A stretch of 64,000 nt of DNA from Allolobophora icterica. Taxonomy: Eukaryota > Annelida > Clitellata > Crassiclitellata > Lumbricidae. Shown in pieces: positions 24,753 to 34,171 of this stretch; position 1 is the first letter of the stretch, and the number at the start of each line of letters is the position of its first letter. A program made the position numbers and the translations under genes. Location: the NCBI GenBank assembly GCA_963556255.1, contig OY744615.1, positions 12,463,115-12,527,114 on the forward strand, given 5' to 3'. Below the pieces are notes generated by a model. The model ran no database searches. It had not been told where the DNA came from and worked only from the letters and a program-made list of their open reading frames with translations.

Positions 24753-27700
24753 ATGGAATACTCGAAGAAAACTGTTATCGAATTAAGAAAAATCGCCAAG
24801 CAGAGCGGCTTGGTTGGATATACGAGACTGCGGAAAGCGGAGTTGATCGCTAAAATTGAAGCTAACGAGACTCAAACGCTAATTCCCTCACATGTCGCAC
24901 CAATCCCAACACAAGCACCCGCACCAATCCCAACACAAGCACGAAAACTTTACGACAAAACTATGTCAGCGATTGATACATGTGCTAAGGTGATTGAAAG
25001 GAACATACCTAAGCAACCAATGAAAATCGTAAAGGAGAATTTTGGAGTAATGCAAACAAAACTTACTTCGTATTTTAGGAAAATATTTAATAAACCAAAG
25101 TTTGAAATTCACCAAACGGCTTCGGCTATCAAGGGCTTCACGAAACAATACACGGTAGAGGGAGCTAAGGGTATCGATGCCACATCTTTTCTTAACGCCG
25201 TTCGAGCACAGGCGGTCGACTTGTTGTTAAAGAATCGTCAGACAAAGACCAATTTTGTCCTTACCTGCGCAATGGAGCGCGTTGATATGAAGACTGGAGA
25301 AGTAGATGCCAAAGATTTTCCATTCGTTTCAAGGACTGAGGTGATTCTAGATTCCACCGATGTAAACGAAATTTATAACAACGCGAAAGATAAAATTATT
25401 GAGTCGATGGCTGCCTTCCAGATGCGAGGTAGTAACTGGAGGCTCAGAGCGGTTCAAAAATTAGAAATCAACACGGTTGTTTACAAACCGTTGAAAGGTA
25501 GTTCTTACATTCCACTACCGAAATGTTTAGCGAATAAAAAGGGAATTATTAATATGAAGAACGAAGACGAAGAATGTTTCAAGTGGTGCGTAACGAGAGC
25601 CTTAAACCCTGTTGTGAGAGATTCGGAAAGAATTACGAAAGAATTAATCAAGCAGTCTGAGGAACTTAATTGGTCCGGTATCGAATTCCCAGTAGCGGCG
25701 GATGCTAACGTGATAAGTAAGTTTGAGAGGAATAATAATGTTAGTATTAATGTTTTTGGATACGAGATAGATGTTAACCTGTTCCCACTATATTTATCAA
25801 AGCATGAGAACGATCGGTGTGTGGATCTATTACTCATTTCTGATGGAGAAAAGAAGCATTATTGTTGGATAAAGAACTTTAACAGATTGATGTCGACACG
25901 AACGGAACATAACCATAGTTCGATGTACTATTGCAAAAGATGTTTAACCGGTTATACACGAATAGAATACCTTACTAGACACGCCGAGTACTGTTCCCAA
26001 CACGAGGCGCAAAAGATAGAACTTCCAGAACCGGGAACTATGTTGAGTTTTAAAAATTATTATAGAAAGATGAGGGTCCCCTTTGTAGTTTACGCCGATT
26101 TCGAAAGTTTTATTAAACCTATAGACACTTGTCAACCAGATCCTAACACGTCCTACACCAACAAATACCAAAAACACGTTCCAAGTTCTTTCTGTTATTA
26201 CATAAAATGTTTCGATGATGACTTATATTCGAAAGCCCCCGTAATGTTCACAGCGAAGAACGAAGGCGATGATGTAGCGCAGATATTTGTAGACACTCTT
26301 ATAGACGATATAAAAGATATTTACGAGCGATTTAAATTTCCAAAAGATATGATATTCGGGAAGGAAGACAAGGAGCTATACGACTCGGCTACTGTTTGCC
26401 ACATTTGCGAAGGCGAACTAGGCGATGATCGAGTTCGAGACCACTGTCATTTAACTGGAAAATATAGAGGGGCCGCTCATAACATTTGTAATCTACGTTA
26501 TAGAGTCCCTAAGTTTATACCAGTACTGCTACATAATTTATCCGGATACGACAGTCATTTATTCGTAAAGAAACTACGAGGCGATGATAATGAAAAGATT
26601 AACTGCATTCCTTGCAACGAAGAAAAGTACATCTCATTTAGCAGAGAAGTTGTAGTTGATAAGTTTGTGGGTAAAGAAGATAAGGAAGTAGAGGTTAAAC
26701 GTGAATTACGTTTCATCGATAGTTTTCGATTTATGGCTTCGAGTCTCGACGCTTTATCGAGGAACCTAAGCAAAGACCAGTGTAAAAATATAAGCAAGCA
26801 CTACTCTGGTAATCAGCTCGATCTCTTGCTTCGAAAAGGAGCGTATCCTTACGATCACGTTGATTCCATCGATCGCCTGAACGAAACAGAACTACCACCG
26901 AAGTCGGCATTCTATTCGAGACTTAACGACTCAGACATTAGCGATGAAGACTACAACCATGCACGGGTGGTATGGAATGAATTCGGATTTAAAACGTTTA
27001 GAGAATACCACGATTTATATAACCTGTCCGATGTTCTCCTGCTCGCCGACGTGTTTGAGAATTTTAGAGACGTGTGCTGCGAGAACTATGGTCTAGACCC
27101 CGCTTGGTATTATACTTCTCCAGGTCTTGCTTGGGACGCCGCATTAAAGTTGACTGGAGTAGAGTTGGAGTTGTTGAGCGATTACGATATGATACTAATG
27201 GTTAAACACGGGATAAGAGGCGGTGTTAGTACCATTTCACATCGTTACGGGCAGGCGAACAATAAGTACATGCCCTCGTTTGATGACAGCAAGCCTTCAT
27301 CATTTATAACCTATTTAGACGCTAACAATTTGTATGGAGGGGCTATGTGTAAGAATCTACCAACTCACGGGTTCCGGTGGATGGGTAATGATGAGTTAAA
27401 CGACTGGAGATCGACGCCGAGTATATTAGAAGTGGACTTGGAATACCGAAGAGATTTGCACGATCTTCACAACGACTACCCTCTCGCCCCTGAGAATATT
27501 ACACCCGAATCTTCAACTGTGCCTAAACTCATTCCAAACCTGAACGATAAAGTAAAGTACATAGTCCATTACGAAAATCTAAAGCTGTACGAACGCCTAG
27601 GCTTGAAGATAACCAAAATTCATCGTGGAATTAAGTTTGAAGAAAGTGCCTGGCTGAAAAAATATATCGATCTAAATACCAGCCTGAGGACCAGAGCCAC

Positions 27701-28505
27701 CAACGATTTCGAGAAAGACTTTTTCAAGCTAATGAATAATAGTGTGTTTGGGAAGACGTGTGAAAATATAGAATCTCGAGTAGACATAAAACTAGTTTCC
27801 AGCGAGAAGCAAGCTATAAAACTAGCGGCGAAAACGAGCTACGACACTCGAACTATTTTTGATGAAAACCTAATCGCCATTCATATGAAACGTACGAAAC
27901 TATATTACAACAAGCCTATATATCTCGGTATGTGTATTTTAGACTTGAGTAAGACGATCATGTTTGATTTCCACTATAATTACATCAAGAAAAAGTACGA
28001 AGATAGAGCAAAGTTACTTTTTACGGATACGGATTCTCTAGCTTATGAAATTAAGACCGAAGACTTCTACGCCGATATAGCGCCTGACATTAGAAGCAGG
28101 TTCGACACTAGCGACTATCCTAAGGACCATCCATCCGGTATAGAAACTGGTATTAATAAAAAGGTTATAGGTATGTTCAAAGACGAGGCAGCGGGAAAAC
28201 AGATCGAAGAATTCGTTGGTTTGAGGTCGAAGTTGTATTCGTACAAGATGGCTGGAGTAGACCATAAGAAATGTAAAGGCGTTAAGAAGAACGTCGTCAA
28301 GAAATCTATCACTCACGAAGATTACAGAGACTGCTTGTTCACCAAACGAGAACAATCGAGAAAGATGAATGTCATTCGATCCCACCTTCACGAAATCTAC
28401 ACCGAAGAAGTCAACAAGGTGGCTCTCTCAGCCGACGACGATAAACGAGTGATTCAGCAAGACGGTGTCCATACTTTAGCATATGGGCATTATTCTCTAA
28501 TATAA
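24753..28505 (+). CDS. polB: protein-primed family B DNA polymerase (Polinton PolB)
   Basis: A 1250-residue intact polymerase, normal length for the family. It replicates the element's linear DNA by protein priming. Seen in order: a Rho_N/SAP-like helical domain (about 5-38), a PTQAPAP linker, a C2H2-type finger (YCKRC ... CSQH, about 391-416), Exo I (YADFESF, about 447), an endonuclease VII-like zinc block with CHIC and DHCHLTG (about 549-580), Exo II (NLSGYDSH), Exo III (YHDLYNLSDVLL, about 752), Pol A (DANNLYGG, about 854), Pol B (NNSVFGK, about 993), Pol C (DTDS, about 1091) and LRSKLYSYK (about 1157). Exonuclease and polymerase acidic residues are all present. The protease gene starts one base after its stop. 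Confidence 0.96.
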   Translation: MEYSKKTVIELRKIAKQSGLVGYTRLRKAELIAKIEANETQTLIPSHVAPIPTQAPAPIPTQARKLYDKTMSAIDTCAKVIERNIPKQPMKIVKENFGVMQTKLTSYFRKIFNKPKFEIHQTASAIKGFTKQYTVEGAKGIDATSFLNAVRAQAVDLLLKNRQTKTNFVLTCAMERVDMKTGEVDAKDFPFVSRTEVILDSTDVNEIYNNAKDKIIESMAAFQMRGSNWRLRAVQKLEINTVVYKPLKGSSYIPLPKCLANKKGIINMKNEDEECFKWCVTRALNPVVRDSERITKELIKQSEELNWSGIEFPVAADANVISKFERNNNVSINVFGYEIDVNLFPLYLSKHENDRCVDLLLISDGEKKHYCWIKNFNRLMSTRTEHNHSSMYYCKRCLTGYTRIEYLTRHAEYCSQHEAQKIELPEPGTMLSFKNYYRKMRVPFVVYADFESFIKPIDTCQPDPNTSYTNKYQKHVPSSFCYYIKCFDDDLYSKAPVMFTAKNEGDDVAQIFVDTLIDDIKDIYERFKFPKDMIFGKEDKELYDSATVCHICEGELGDDRVRDHCHLTGKYRGAAHNICNLRYRVPKFIPVLLHNLSGYDSHLFVKKLRGDDNEKINCIPCNEEKYISFSREVVVDKFVGKEDKEVEVKRELRFIDSFRFMASSLDALSRNLSKDQCKNISKHYSGNQLDLLLRKGAYPYDHVDSIDRLNETELPPKSAFYSRLNDSDISDEDYNHARVVWNEFGFKTFREYHDLYNLSDVLLLADVFENFRDVCCENYGLDPAWYYTSPGLAWDAALKLTGVELELLSDYDMILMVKHGIRGGVSTISHRYGQANNKYMPSFDDSKPSSFITYLDANNLYGGAMCKNLPTHGFRWMGNDELNDWRSTPSILEVDLEYRRDLHDLHNDYPLAPENITPESSTVPKLIPNLNDKVKYIVHYENLKLYERLGLKITKIHRGIKFEESAWLKKYIDLNTSLRTRATNDFEKDFFKLMNNSVFGKTCENIESRVDIKLVSSEKQAIKLAAKTSYDTRTIFDENLIAIHMKRTKLYYNKPIYLGMCILDLSKTIMFDFHYNYIKKKYEDRAKLLFTDTDSLAYEIKTEDFYADIAPDIRSRFDTSDYPKDHPSGIETGINKKVIGMFKDEAAGKQIEEFVGLRSKLYSYKMAGVDHKKCKGVKKNVVKKSITHEDYRDCLFTKREQSRKMNVIRSHLHEIYTEEVNKVALSADDDKRVIQQDGVHTLAYGHYSLI

Positions 28506-28506
28506 A

Positions 28507-28932
28507 ATGAGTGTTAAACAAATCGATGTTGAAGGCGTAGTTCTTCCAAATCAACCGTTAACGAATTTTGAATTATTGGATGCTGCGAAGAAGCTGAATA
28601 TTCCGAATTTTAGAGGAGTTTTTCTGCGAGACACCCTACCGAAGAAACCTAGCCGGAATGAGTGTGGGATATTAAACCTAGACGATTCTAATGGGGTAGG
28701 CAACCATTGGGTCGGCTTTTTAAAGAACGGTAACGAGAAAATATATTTCGATAGTTACGGTCTTCCTCCCCCTACGGAATTAATAAAATATCTACAAAGA
28801 CCGTTGCTTTACAACAGCGACCGAATACAAAAAGACGGCCAAGTGTTTTGCGGTCATTTATGTCTGTACGTGTTGAAGAAAACGATCAACGATGGTTGTA
28901 AATTTCAAGAAGTTATAAACGAACTACGTTAA
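28507..28932 (+). CDS. adenain-like cysteine protease (C5/Ulp1 fold)
   Basis: 141 residues. The catalytic set is visible as H67 (GNHWVGF), D82 (YFDSYG), Q112 and C115 (GQVFCGHLCLYV), the order and spacing of adenovirus-type proteases. In this family it cleaves capsid and core precursors during virion maturation. The ATG lies one base after the PolB stop, and the PolB stop TAA is itself part of the TATAAAATG start context. The fibre-like gene follows 25 bp downstream. Confidence 0.92.
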   Translation: MSVKQIDVEGVVLPNQPLTNFELLDAAKKLNIPNFRGVFLRDTLPKKPSRNECGILNLDDSNGVGNHWVGFLKNGNEKIYFDSYGLPPPTELIKYLQRPLLYNSDRIQKDGQVFCGHLCLYVLKKTINDGCKFQEVINELR

Positions 28933-28957
28933 ATAATTATATCGTGTATACAAAAAC

Positions 28958-29931
28958 ATGCCTGTTGATAAATTTGGACGAACTGCTGCTGCGTCAGTTG
29001 AAAGAATAGTGACTGGAGGCGTTACGCTGACTCAGGTAAATAATACTTTTGTTAGGTTAGATGGAACGAACGCCTTCACGGGAAATTTAAATATGAACGG
29101 TCACGCGATAAAAGGTTTACCTACAACGAACACTTCGGAAGCAGGAATGGATGAGGCTCTAAGTCGGGGACAAGCCATAGATTTGATAACGAATCGCGAC
29201 GGCGATAAGACATACGTCGATGAACGAACTGCTTCGAAAGTGTCTAAAACAGGTGATACCATGACTGGCGACCTATTCTTAAGCATCGGTAGGGACCTTA
29301 AGCGGACGATGGGATGTAAGGATTTGGTTGGAAATAAAGCTTTTAATATATTTTTAGGAAATACAACGAATAAAATAGAAAGTCGATTAAACCAACCGAT
29401 TACATCGCAATCGACGGACGGATTTCGTTTTAGAATAAATGATGAACCCGTCTTAGAGATGGTTAAGTCGACGGATCATTCTAAAATAAATGTGTATAAG
29501 CCCACATTACGGGCCTTCGCGATCCCAGCGGCGATGGCGATGCAGCGACTAAAAAATATGTCGATACGACTGCAGTCGGACCCGCCTTTAGCGTTTACAC
29601 TATATCTCACCAAGCCATAGTCGCTAAAACTCACACAAGAGTTTCTTTCGATAGAGTAAGATTCAATACCGATAGTAGTGATAACAGTACAGGACCGACT
29701 CGTTTCACTCCTGGTAAAGCCGGATACTATATCGTTACGACGTTCATAGAATTTTGTAGCGCGAGTAATACCTCTTATGGTAACGTCTTCCTGTATAAAA
29801 ACGGGGTGTCGCATATGCAAATTGCGGGTGGAGGGGGTACGGGAATTGCGCATAACAATTCAACCGGTAGTACCATAGTTTTTCTAACCGGTACCGATTA
29901 CCTCGAGATATTAGTTTATTCATCGCTGTAA
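28958..29931 (+). pseudogene. fibre-like/tail-fibre-type protein, frameshifted
   Basis: From an ATG at 28958 the frame reads DGTNAFTGNLNMNGHAIKGL and later TGDTMTGDLFLSIGRDLKR, the strand-loop modules of phage and virophage tail-fibre shafts, which recur in Polintons. The frame is lost near 29500-29526 and ends at 29620. The homologous reading continues in another frame from about 29527 (AATKKYVD) to a stop at 29929-29931, through a C-terminal globular part with FTPGKAGYY and VFLYKNG that resembles a C1q/TNF-like head. One missing base explains the break. It is probably a receptor-binding spike, by analogy only. Confidence 0.75.
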
Positions 29932-30102
29932 ACATAATAGCTAGAGACTTTTCAGCGGCATTCTTGCGACCTTAGTGATAGAGGATGACTGGCCTAACAA
30001 TGGAATTCAGGTCATACGTAGAATTTAAATAGAAATTATCCAAATCTATTTAAATTCTTATAACTAACCAGTACTCTCCTCGAAATTAATTAGATCTTCT
30101 CC
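29932..30102. terminator. convergent intergenic gap of the Polinton
   Basis: The fibre-like gene and the SAP-protein gene converge here. A near-palindromic pair, GAATTTAAATAGAAATTATCC and its partner CCAAATCTATTTAAATTC (about 30021-30057), could form a hairpin suited to ending transcripts from both sides. Position and symmetry only; no experiment is implied. Confidence 0.35.
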
Positions 30103-30894
30103 TCACTGCTGCTGCCGCCGCTCTCTCCACTCTGCTACTGCTCTCATTATTACTGCTGCTGCCCCTGGTCCTGCTCTCTCCACTAGTATCATTGGTGCTG
30201 CTCTCCTCAGTATCCCTGGTCCTGCTCTCTCCACACTACTCTCCTCACTACTGCTACTCTCCTCAATAGCGGTACTCTCGTCACTGGTGCTACTCTCTTC
30301 ACTACTGCTACTCTCCTCAATAGCGGTACTCTCCTCACTACTGCTACTCTCCTCACTACTGCTACTCTCCTCACTACTGCTACTCTCCTCCTCACTACTG
30401 CTACTCTCCTCACTACTGCTACTCTCCTCACTGACGCTGCTCTCCTCACTACTGCTACTCTCGTCACTGGTGCTACTCTCCTCACTGACGCTGCTCTCCT
30501 CACTACTGCTACTCTCCTCCTCACTACTACTCTCCTCACTACTGCTACTCTCGTGCACCGTAATTGCGTATCGATCTCTCCATATTTTTCCGTTATAAGC
30601 CTTCAGTGTGGGGATACAGATTTTAAAAGCCATACTCGCCTTATACAACGATTGGAAGGTGAAGACTATGTTAGTGTTTTTGTCTAGTATCTCAACGCTT
30701 ATAGGATTATTTCTAATAGTTTTTAAATACTCGTGTTTAGGTAATGCTTGTCTTTTCTCCTTCGCTGGTTCGGGCAATTCTGATTCCGGTAAAATACCCT
30801 TCTCAACGAGTATTCTTAGCAGTTCGGGTTTGTTCATATACCTCGACTTTATTCCGTGTTCCTTCATTAACGATTTCAGTTGTAAGAGTTTCAT
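30103..30894 (-). CDS. SAP-domain protein with Ser/Glu-rich repeat tail
   Basis: 263 residues in three parts. Residues 1-40 form a SAP/HeH-type DNA-binding helix pair (LKSLMKEHGIKSRYMNKPELLRIL in sense). About 62-108 resemble a NUMOD-type helix-turn-helix (SVEILDKNT ... SLYKASMAFKI ... GKIW). From about 113 the chain is a long run of SSSEE-type repeats encoded by a 15-bp minisatellite, ending in a basic Arg-rich tail (REWRERRQQQ-like). The acidic Ser runs are ideal casein-kinase-2 sites. The gene points left, away from the capsid genes. A role as a DNA-binding regulator or virion core protein is inferred; the function is not known. Confidence 0.75.
   Translation of the reverse strand: MKLLQLKSLMKEHGIKSRYMNKPELLRILVEKGILPESELPEPAKEKRQALPKHEYLKTIRNNPISVEILDKNTNIVFTFQSLYKASMAFKICIPTLKAYNGKIWRDRYAITVHESSSSEESSSEEESSSSEESSVSEESSTSDESSSSEESSVSEESSSSEESSSSEEESSSSEESSSSEESSSSEESTAIEESSSSEESSTSDESTAIEESSSSEESSVERAGPGILRRAAPMILVERAGPGAAAVIMRAVAEWRERRQQQ
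30225..30560. repeat. 15-bp coding minisatellite (Ser/Glu repeats)
   Basis: About twenty units close to CTCCTCACTACTGCTA with variants, on the plus strand. The minus strand codes for SSSEE. Units are multiples of three, so expansion and contraction keep the frame. Arg/Val-rich and Leu-rich frames on other frames and strand are shadows. Confidence 0.92.
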
Positions 30895-30922
30895 GTTCTT
30901 TTTATATTAGAAAATAGTTTCT

Positions 30923-32230
30923 TTAATATACTACGTTCATCTTCTGTCCATCTGATTGGAATTTTAGCAATTTATCCGAAATGACGAGTGCGTAAGCTTC
31001 AGTTCCAGCTGGGACCGCAGCATTGAAGGTAGCCTTGATCTGAACGTCTACAACCGACGACTTTAGTCTTTCCGATTGTTTACTTACATCCAAAACGAAA
31101 AGCGGGTATAAGTCTTTGTAGTCGGCTGGAGTGATGTTGCTCTGAGTTATCAACTGGTCCATTCCGTAGAACTTTTCGCTAAAAGTCGCGGCATCTCTGT
31201 AAGCTCTCGAAAACTGTTGATTCGGGAATGATAGGTTGTAATCGCATGCCGGATATTTGTCCTGGTTCAACATCGCGTACACGTTCTTGATATCGCAATG
31301 ATCGAAAATTGATGGATTAGCTAGTTGATTACCGCTTCGATTAGTTTGAAATCCAACTATAATGTACCTGGGTTTTTCTGATGCCGTCTTTACGCTAAGT
31401 CGCCAGCTAAATGTCGTAGATTGAGGAACCGCTATAGTATCACAAAAATGGGCTCGATACGCTACTGGTACCGTTGTCTTCGCTTCGATCGTTTGATACA
31501 GCTGCATTCTTTCCATGTCAGAGGCAATCACGTGCGGCATAAACCATGAAATTTTACTAAGGTTGACTTTACCCCTCGCCGCTAAAGTAGCCGCATCATC
31601 GGCGCCGCGAGCTCTAAAGATAGTGTCGTCGTCCGATTTGCGAACGAGCGTTAGAGTCTGCTTCATGCCGTACACGACTTTATCGTAGTCCTCGCAGAAT
31701 CCGAAAATGTGCTTTAGAGGCACTATGAAGCTGAATGTGCCCTTTGCATCCGGTTTCCGAATGAGATACGATTGTCTTATCGCAAATCCTATGTTATCGG
31801 CAATAGCAGCAGTCGCCGCGGTGTCTTTTGTCCATAATTGGTTAAGTCCTTGCGCGAGAGCGAAGTCGTTAGGATATTTCAGCAAGCCCAGCATAGTTGT
31901 CGCTTGTCCTGGATTAAACACGGTTTCTATTTCTTGATTCGATAGGGTATAGGATATCTGGCTGAAGAGATGCATCAGTCCATTGTTAACTAAAACCGTA
32001 GCGTCTGCATTGACGTATGCTGTATTATCCGCTTTTGTCAGTCTACCCTCGAAAAGCAGGTACGACTCGGAGGGGTGGCTGAACAAATCTTGAAGCTCGA
32101 TATTTATACGAATATCTCCAGCTGTGTTTAGATTCGTTCCAGACACCGGTTCATAGTCGTGAACTTCGTATTTCTCAATTCCCTCATCTATGAGAGTATT
32201 TTCGGTAAATCTTAGAATATCTGATTGCAT
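30923..32230 (-). CDS. major capsid protein (double jelly-roll, hexon-like)
   Basis: 435 residues from ATG 32230, intact. The sequence carries the family's recognisable core: LTKADNTAYV near residue 64, LVNNGLMHLFSQISYTLSNQ (about 80-99), VFNPGQATTMLGLLKYPND (about 104-122), and KHIFGFCEDYDKVVYGM (about 173-189), followed by a region of short beta-strands. Polinton and adintovirus major capsid proteins build pseudohexameric capsomers like adenovirus hexon, PRD1 P3 and virophage MCP. The neighbour upstream is the basic core-like gene. Confidence 0.9.
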   Translation of the reverse strand: MQSDILRFTENTLIDEGIEKYEVHDYEPVSGTNLNTAGDIRINIELQDLFSHPSESYLLFEGRLTKADNTAYVNADATVLVNNGLMHLFSQISYTLSNQEIETVFNPGQATTMLGLLKYPNDFALAQGLNQLWTKDTAATAAIADNIGFAIRQSYLIRKPDAKGTFSFIVPLKHIFGFCEDYDKVVYGMKQTLTLVRKSDDDTIFRARGADDAATLAARGKVNLSKISWFMPHVIASDMERMQLYQTIEAKTTVPVAYRAHFCDTIAVPQSTTFSWRLSVKTASEKPRYIIVGFQTNRSGNQLANPSIFDHCDIKNVYAMLNQDKYPACDYNLSFPNQQFSRAYRDAATFSEKFYGMDQLITQSNITPADYKDLYPLFVLDVSKQSERLKSSVVDVQIKATFNAAVPAGTEAYALVISDKLLKFQSDGQKMNVVY

Positions 32231-32255
32231 GTTTTAATACGGTAAGATATTTTTT

Positions 32256-32656
32256 TTAAGCCCACTTCATTCCAGATCCGCGCGCCAAATCTCGGATCGA
32301 TATAGCGCCGCCAGTACCGGACAGTAAATTATTTATATTCATCGAAGGGTGAGGAATTATTAAATTCTGTAACGTTTCCATACTCTTTTGACTAAGCGTC
32401 GTGGGTTCCAAAATTTTTGTGACTGCTTTATCAACCACGCGCTTTCCCGCATGAATAGCGAGGGTCTTTCCAGCATCTATAGCCTTTTTACCAATCTCGT
32501 TGCAGCCTCTTTTCCCGCACTTACCGCGGTTGCTGCTACCTGTCTTGCAACGTTTGAGGTTAACATTCTTTTGATAAATCCTGATATCGTGTCATATATC
32601 CCCGCGCCTCCTACGACGTATCTTTTAGTAAATCTTCTCTTCGTTACGATACTCAT
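32256..32656 (-). pseudogene. small basic core-type (pX-like) protein, frameshifted
   Basis: ATG at 32656 opens a Lys/Arg-rich frame (MSIVTKRRFTKRYVVGGAG) that stops at 32477. A second frame continues from about 32500 down to 32256 and includes HAGKRVVDKAVTK and a C-terminal IRDLARGSG. Alternating Lys/Ala helical character spans both, so they are one gene broken by a single-base shift near 32480-32510, next to an A5 run. Small basic proteins with an early GGAG are frequent in Polintons and resemble adenovirus pX/pVII-type core proteins. That match is an inference. Confidence 0.65.
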
Positions 32657-32657
32657 T

Positions 32658-33541
32658 TTATAATTGCATCATTAAATTTTTATAGTACAACTCATCTATC
32701 GCTTTTTGTCGACGCAACTCGTCAGCGATGCCGACTATCTCGTTTCTCAAGCCCGTATTTCCCGCTCTGAAGCTAGCCATTCGTAGTGCCAACATTTCCA
32801 CTAACGCATCAGGGTCTTGCGGGAGAACAACAACCCCCTCGCCTGTTGGAGCCCGCATCGGCTTAATGATGTTATTATATTTTGAGCCTCTAGACGATCT
32901 AGGCTTTTTAGGATTTTTCAGCGTAAACAAGGCACCCGTCGATTTAATAATTTCCTCATACTCATCCAGATCGTTTTGACTGTATATCGTCTCGTCCGGT
33001 TTCTTCCTCGTCATTAATTCCCATAACCCCGGAGTCCCCTTGTAGGTGTTATTACCCACCGTTATGTCATCTCCTTCGATCGAGATTTGGCTGTTCCCGA
33101 TGAAAAACCCTCCATCTTTTGAGCGTATTCCAAAGGTCGTATCCGTCTCCTTCTTGTCCGAGGCGTAGTCTTTTAAATATTTTGTAGCGATATCGCCTAA
33201 TTCTACAGTTCTAACATCTGAAACGGGATCGTCCTCGAACGCTTTTATCGACGGATACTGCGGGAATTGAATCGCTTTCAACGACGTCGATATCGATGCT
33301 GGCAAAAAACACGGAGCGCTTCAGCCGTTAACTTAGAGTTCTCTTTTATCGTACCTAACTCTTTAGATATTCTAGACTGCGAGTCGATTATCGGTTTGTA
33401 CGCTTTCGTTAATTCCCGCTGAAGAGACACGTCTCCTAATTTCTCGGATAACGAATCTTGTCTAATGTTTTGCTTCAGCTTGAGAAACTTCTCAACTATA
33501 AAGTCACGTTTGGCTGGGTCCTCAATTTTTAGAAACGACAT
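32658..33541 (-). pseudogene. conserved Polinton 'GLWEL' protein, -1 frame break at T6
   Basis: Two frames overlap. The first (33541 to 33278) opens MSFLKIEDPAKRDFIVEKF with coiled-coil character. The second (about 33302 to 32658) carries TTFGIRSKDGGFFIGNSQI and YKGTPGLWELMTRKKP, a strongly conserved block in many Polinton-derived proteins of unknown function. The switch lies at a run of six T on the coding strand (33304-33309) and needs a -1 shift. It may be an indel, a sequencing slip in the homopolymer, or programmed frameshifting; the site is not a canonical X-XXY-YYZ heptamer. The stop overlaps the next gene's start context. Confidence 0.75.
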
Positions 33542-33552
33542 TTTAAGTTTGA

Positions 33553-33612
33553 AACGTAATATTTAAACGTAAAACGTAAAACGTAAAACGTAAAAACGTA
33601 AATAAACGTTCG
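33553..33612. promoter_or_regulatory. ACGTAAA iterons upstream of the GLWEL gene
   Basis: Six to seven head-to-tail copies of ACGTAAA or AACGTAAA fill the whole gap between two minus-strand genes. It is the only simple array in the otherwise gene-dense block, and it sits where a promoter of the gene starting at 33541, or a terminator of the gene ending at 33621, would lie. Confidence 0.5.
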
Positions 33613-33620
33613 TTTCGTAT

Positions 33621-34139
33621 TCAATCCGTTTTACCAAAACGTTTCGTCGCTTCATCTACGTTGATAGTGGTTTTACTTCTAACCTCTTCCTTCATCTGAT
33701 TAAATTTCTCGAACTCGCTTAGAATAACGGAATATTCCGAGTCCGAGATGTTATTATCGTCCAGGGATTTCGAAACGAGGTCACTAATCGAATTGAGTTT
33801 CCCTTCGGCTATAGTCCTGATCTTTGCGTGTTTTTCTTGCCGGAGCGATAATATTCGGCGGACTTGGGTAGATACCAGAGATAGCGCTCCGGCTCCGGCG
33901 GATAAAGATACCACGATGGTAGCGGCGGGTGCGGCAACGATGGTACTTAGAAAAGGTACGCCTAGTACGCCGAGCCCCGAAGATGTAAGGGTCAACAACC
34001 CTCCCAGCGCTTCGACTACTTTAACGCTCTTTTGGTATTTTTTACAGATTACGTCTCTCTTTTCTCGTTCTCGTAGGATTTCCTCTTGAATTTCAGATAT
34101 TTTCTGAAGACGATAGGAGTCTGCTTTGTTCGATTCCAT
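33621..34139 (-). CDS. hydrophobic coiled-coil protein, Polinton, unknown role
   Basis: 172 residues from ATG 34139, chosen because it follows TATTATAAA and does not overlap the upstream gene; a longer frame to 34199 would overlap it. The N-terminal half is charged and helical (ISEIQEEILREREKRDVI), followed by two or three membrane-like Gly/Ala/Val segments (VEALGGLLTLTSSGLGVLG and ATIVVSLSAGAGALSLV), then a second helical region. This looks like a membrane-associated virion or holin-like protein, but no named family was recognised. Confidence 0.6.
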   Translation of the reverse strand: MESNKADSYRLQKISEIQEEILREREKRDVICKKYQKSVKVVEALGGLLTLTSSGLGVLGVPFLSTIVAAPAATIVVSLSAGAGALSLVSTQVRRILSLRQEKHAKIRTIAEGKLNSISDLVSKSLDDNNISDSEYSVILSEFEKFNQMKEEVRSKTTINVDEATKRFGKTD

Positions 34140-34171
34140 TTTATAATACCGAAGACTTTTTAAAATGGAAT

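Noticed and set aside
24966..28391. Minus-strand open frames inside the polymerase gene
   Set aside because: They lie opposite conserved PolB motifs and have no domain or start context of their own.
30207..30598. Arg/Val-rich and Leu-rich frames opposite the SAP protein
   Set aside because: Shadows of the Ser/Glu minisatellite in the SAP-protein gene, which has the domain-bearing N-terminus and start box.
33748..34089. Plus-strand open frame opposite the coiled-coil gene
   Set aside because: Shadow of the minus-strand gene, which has the TATAAAATG start and fits the gene order.
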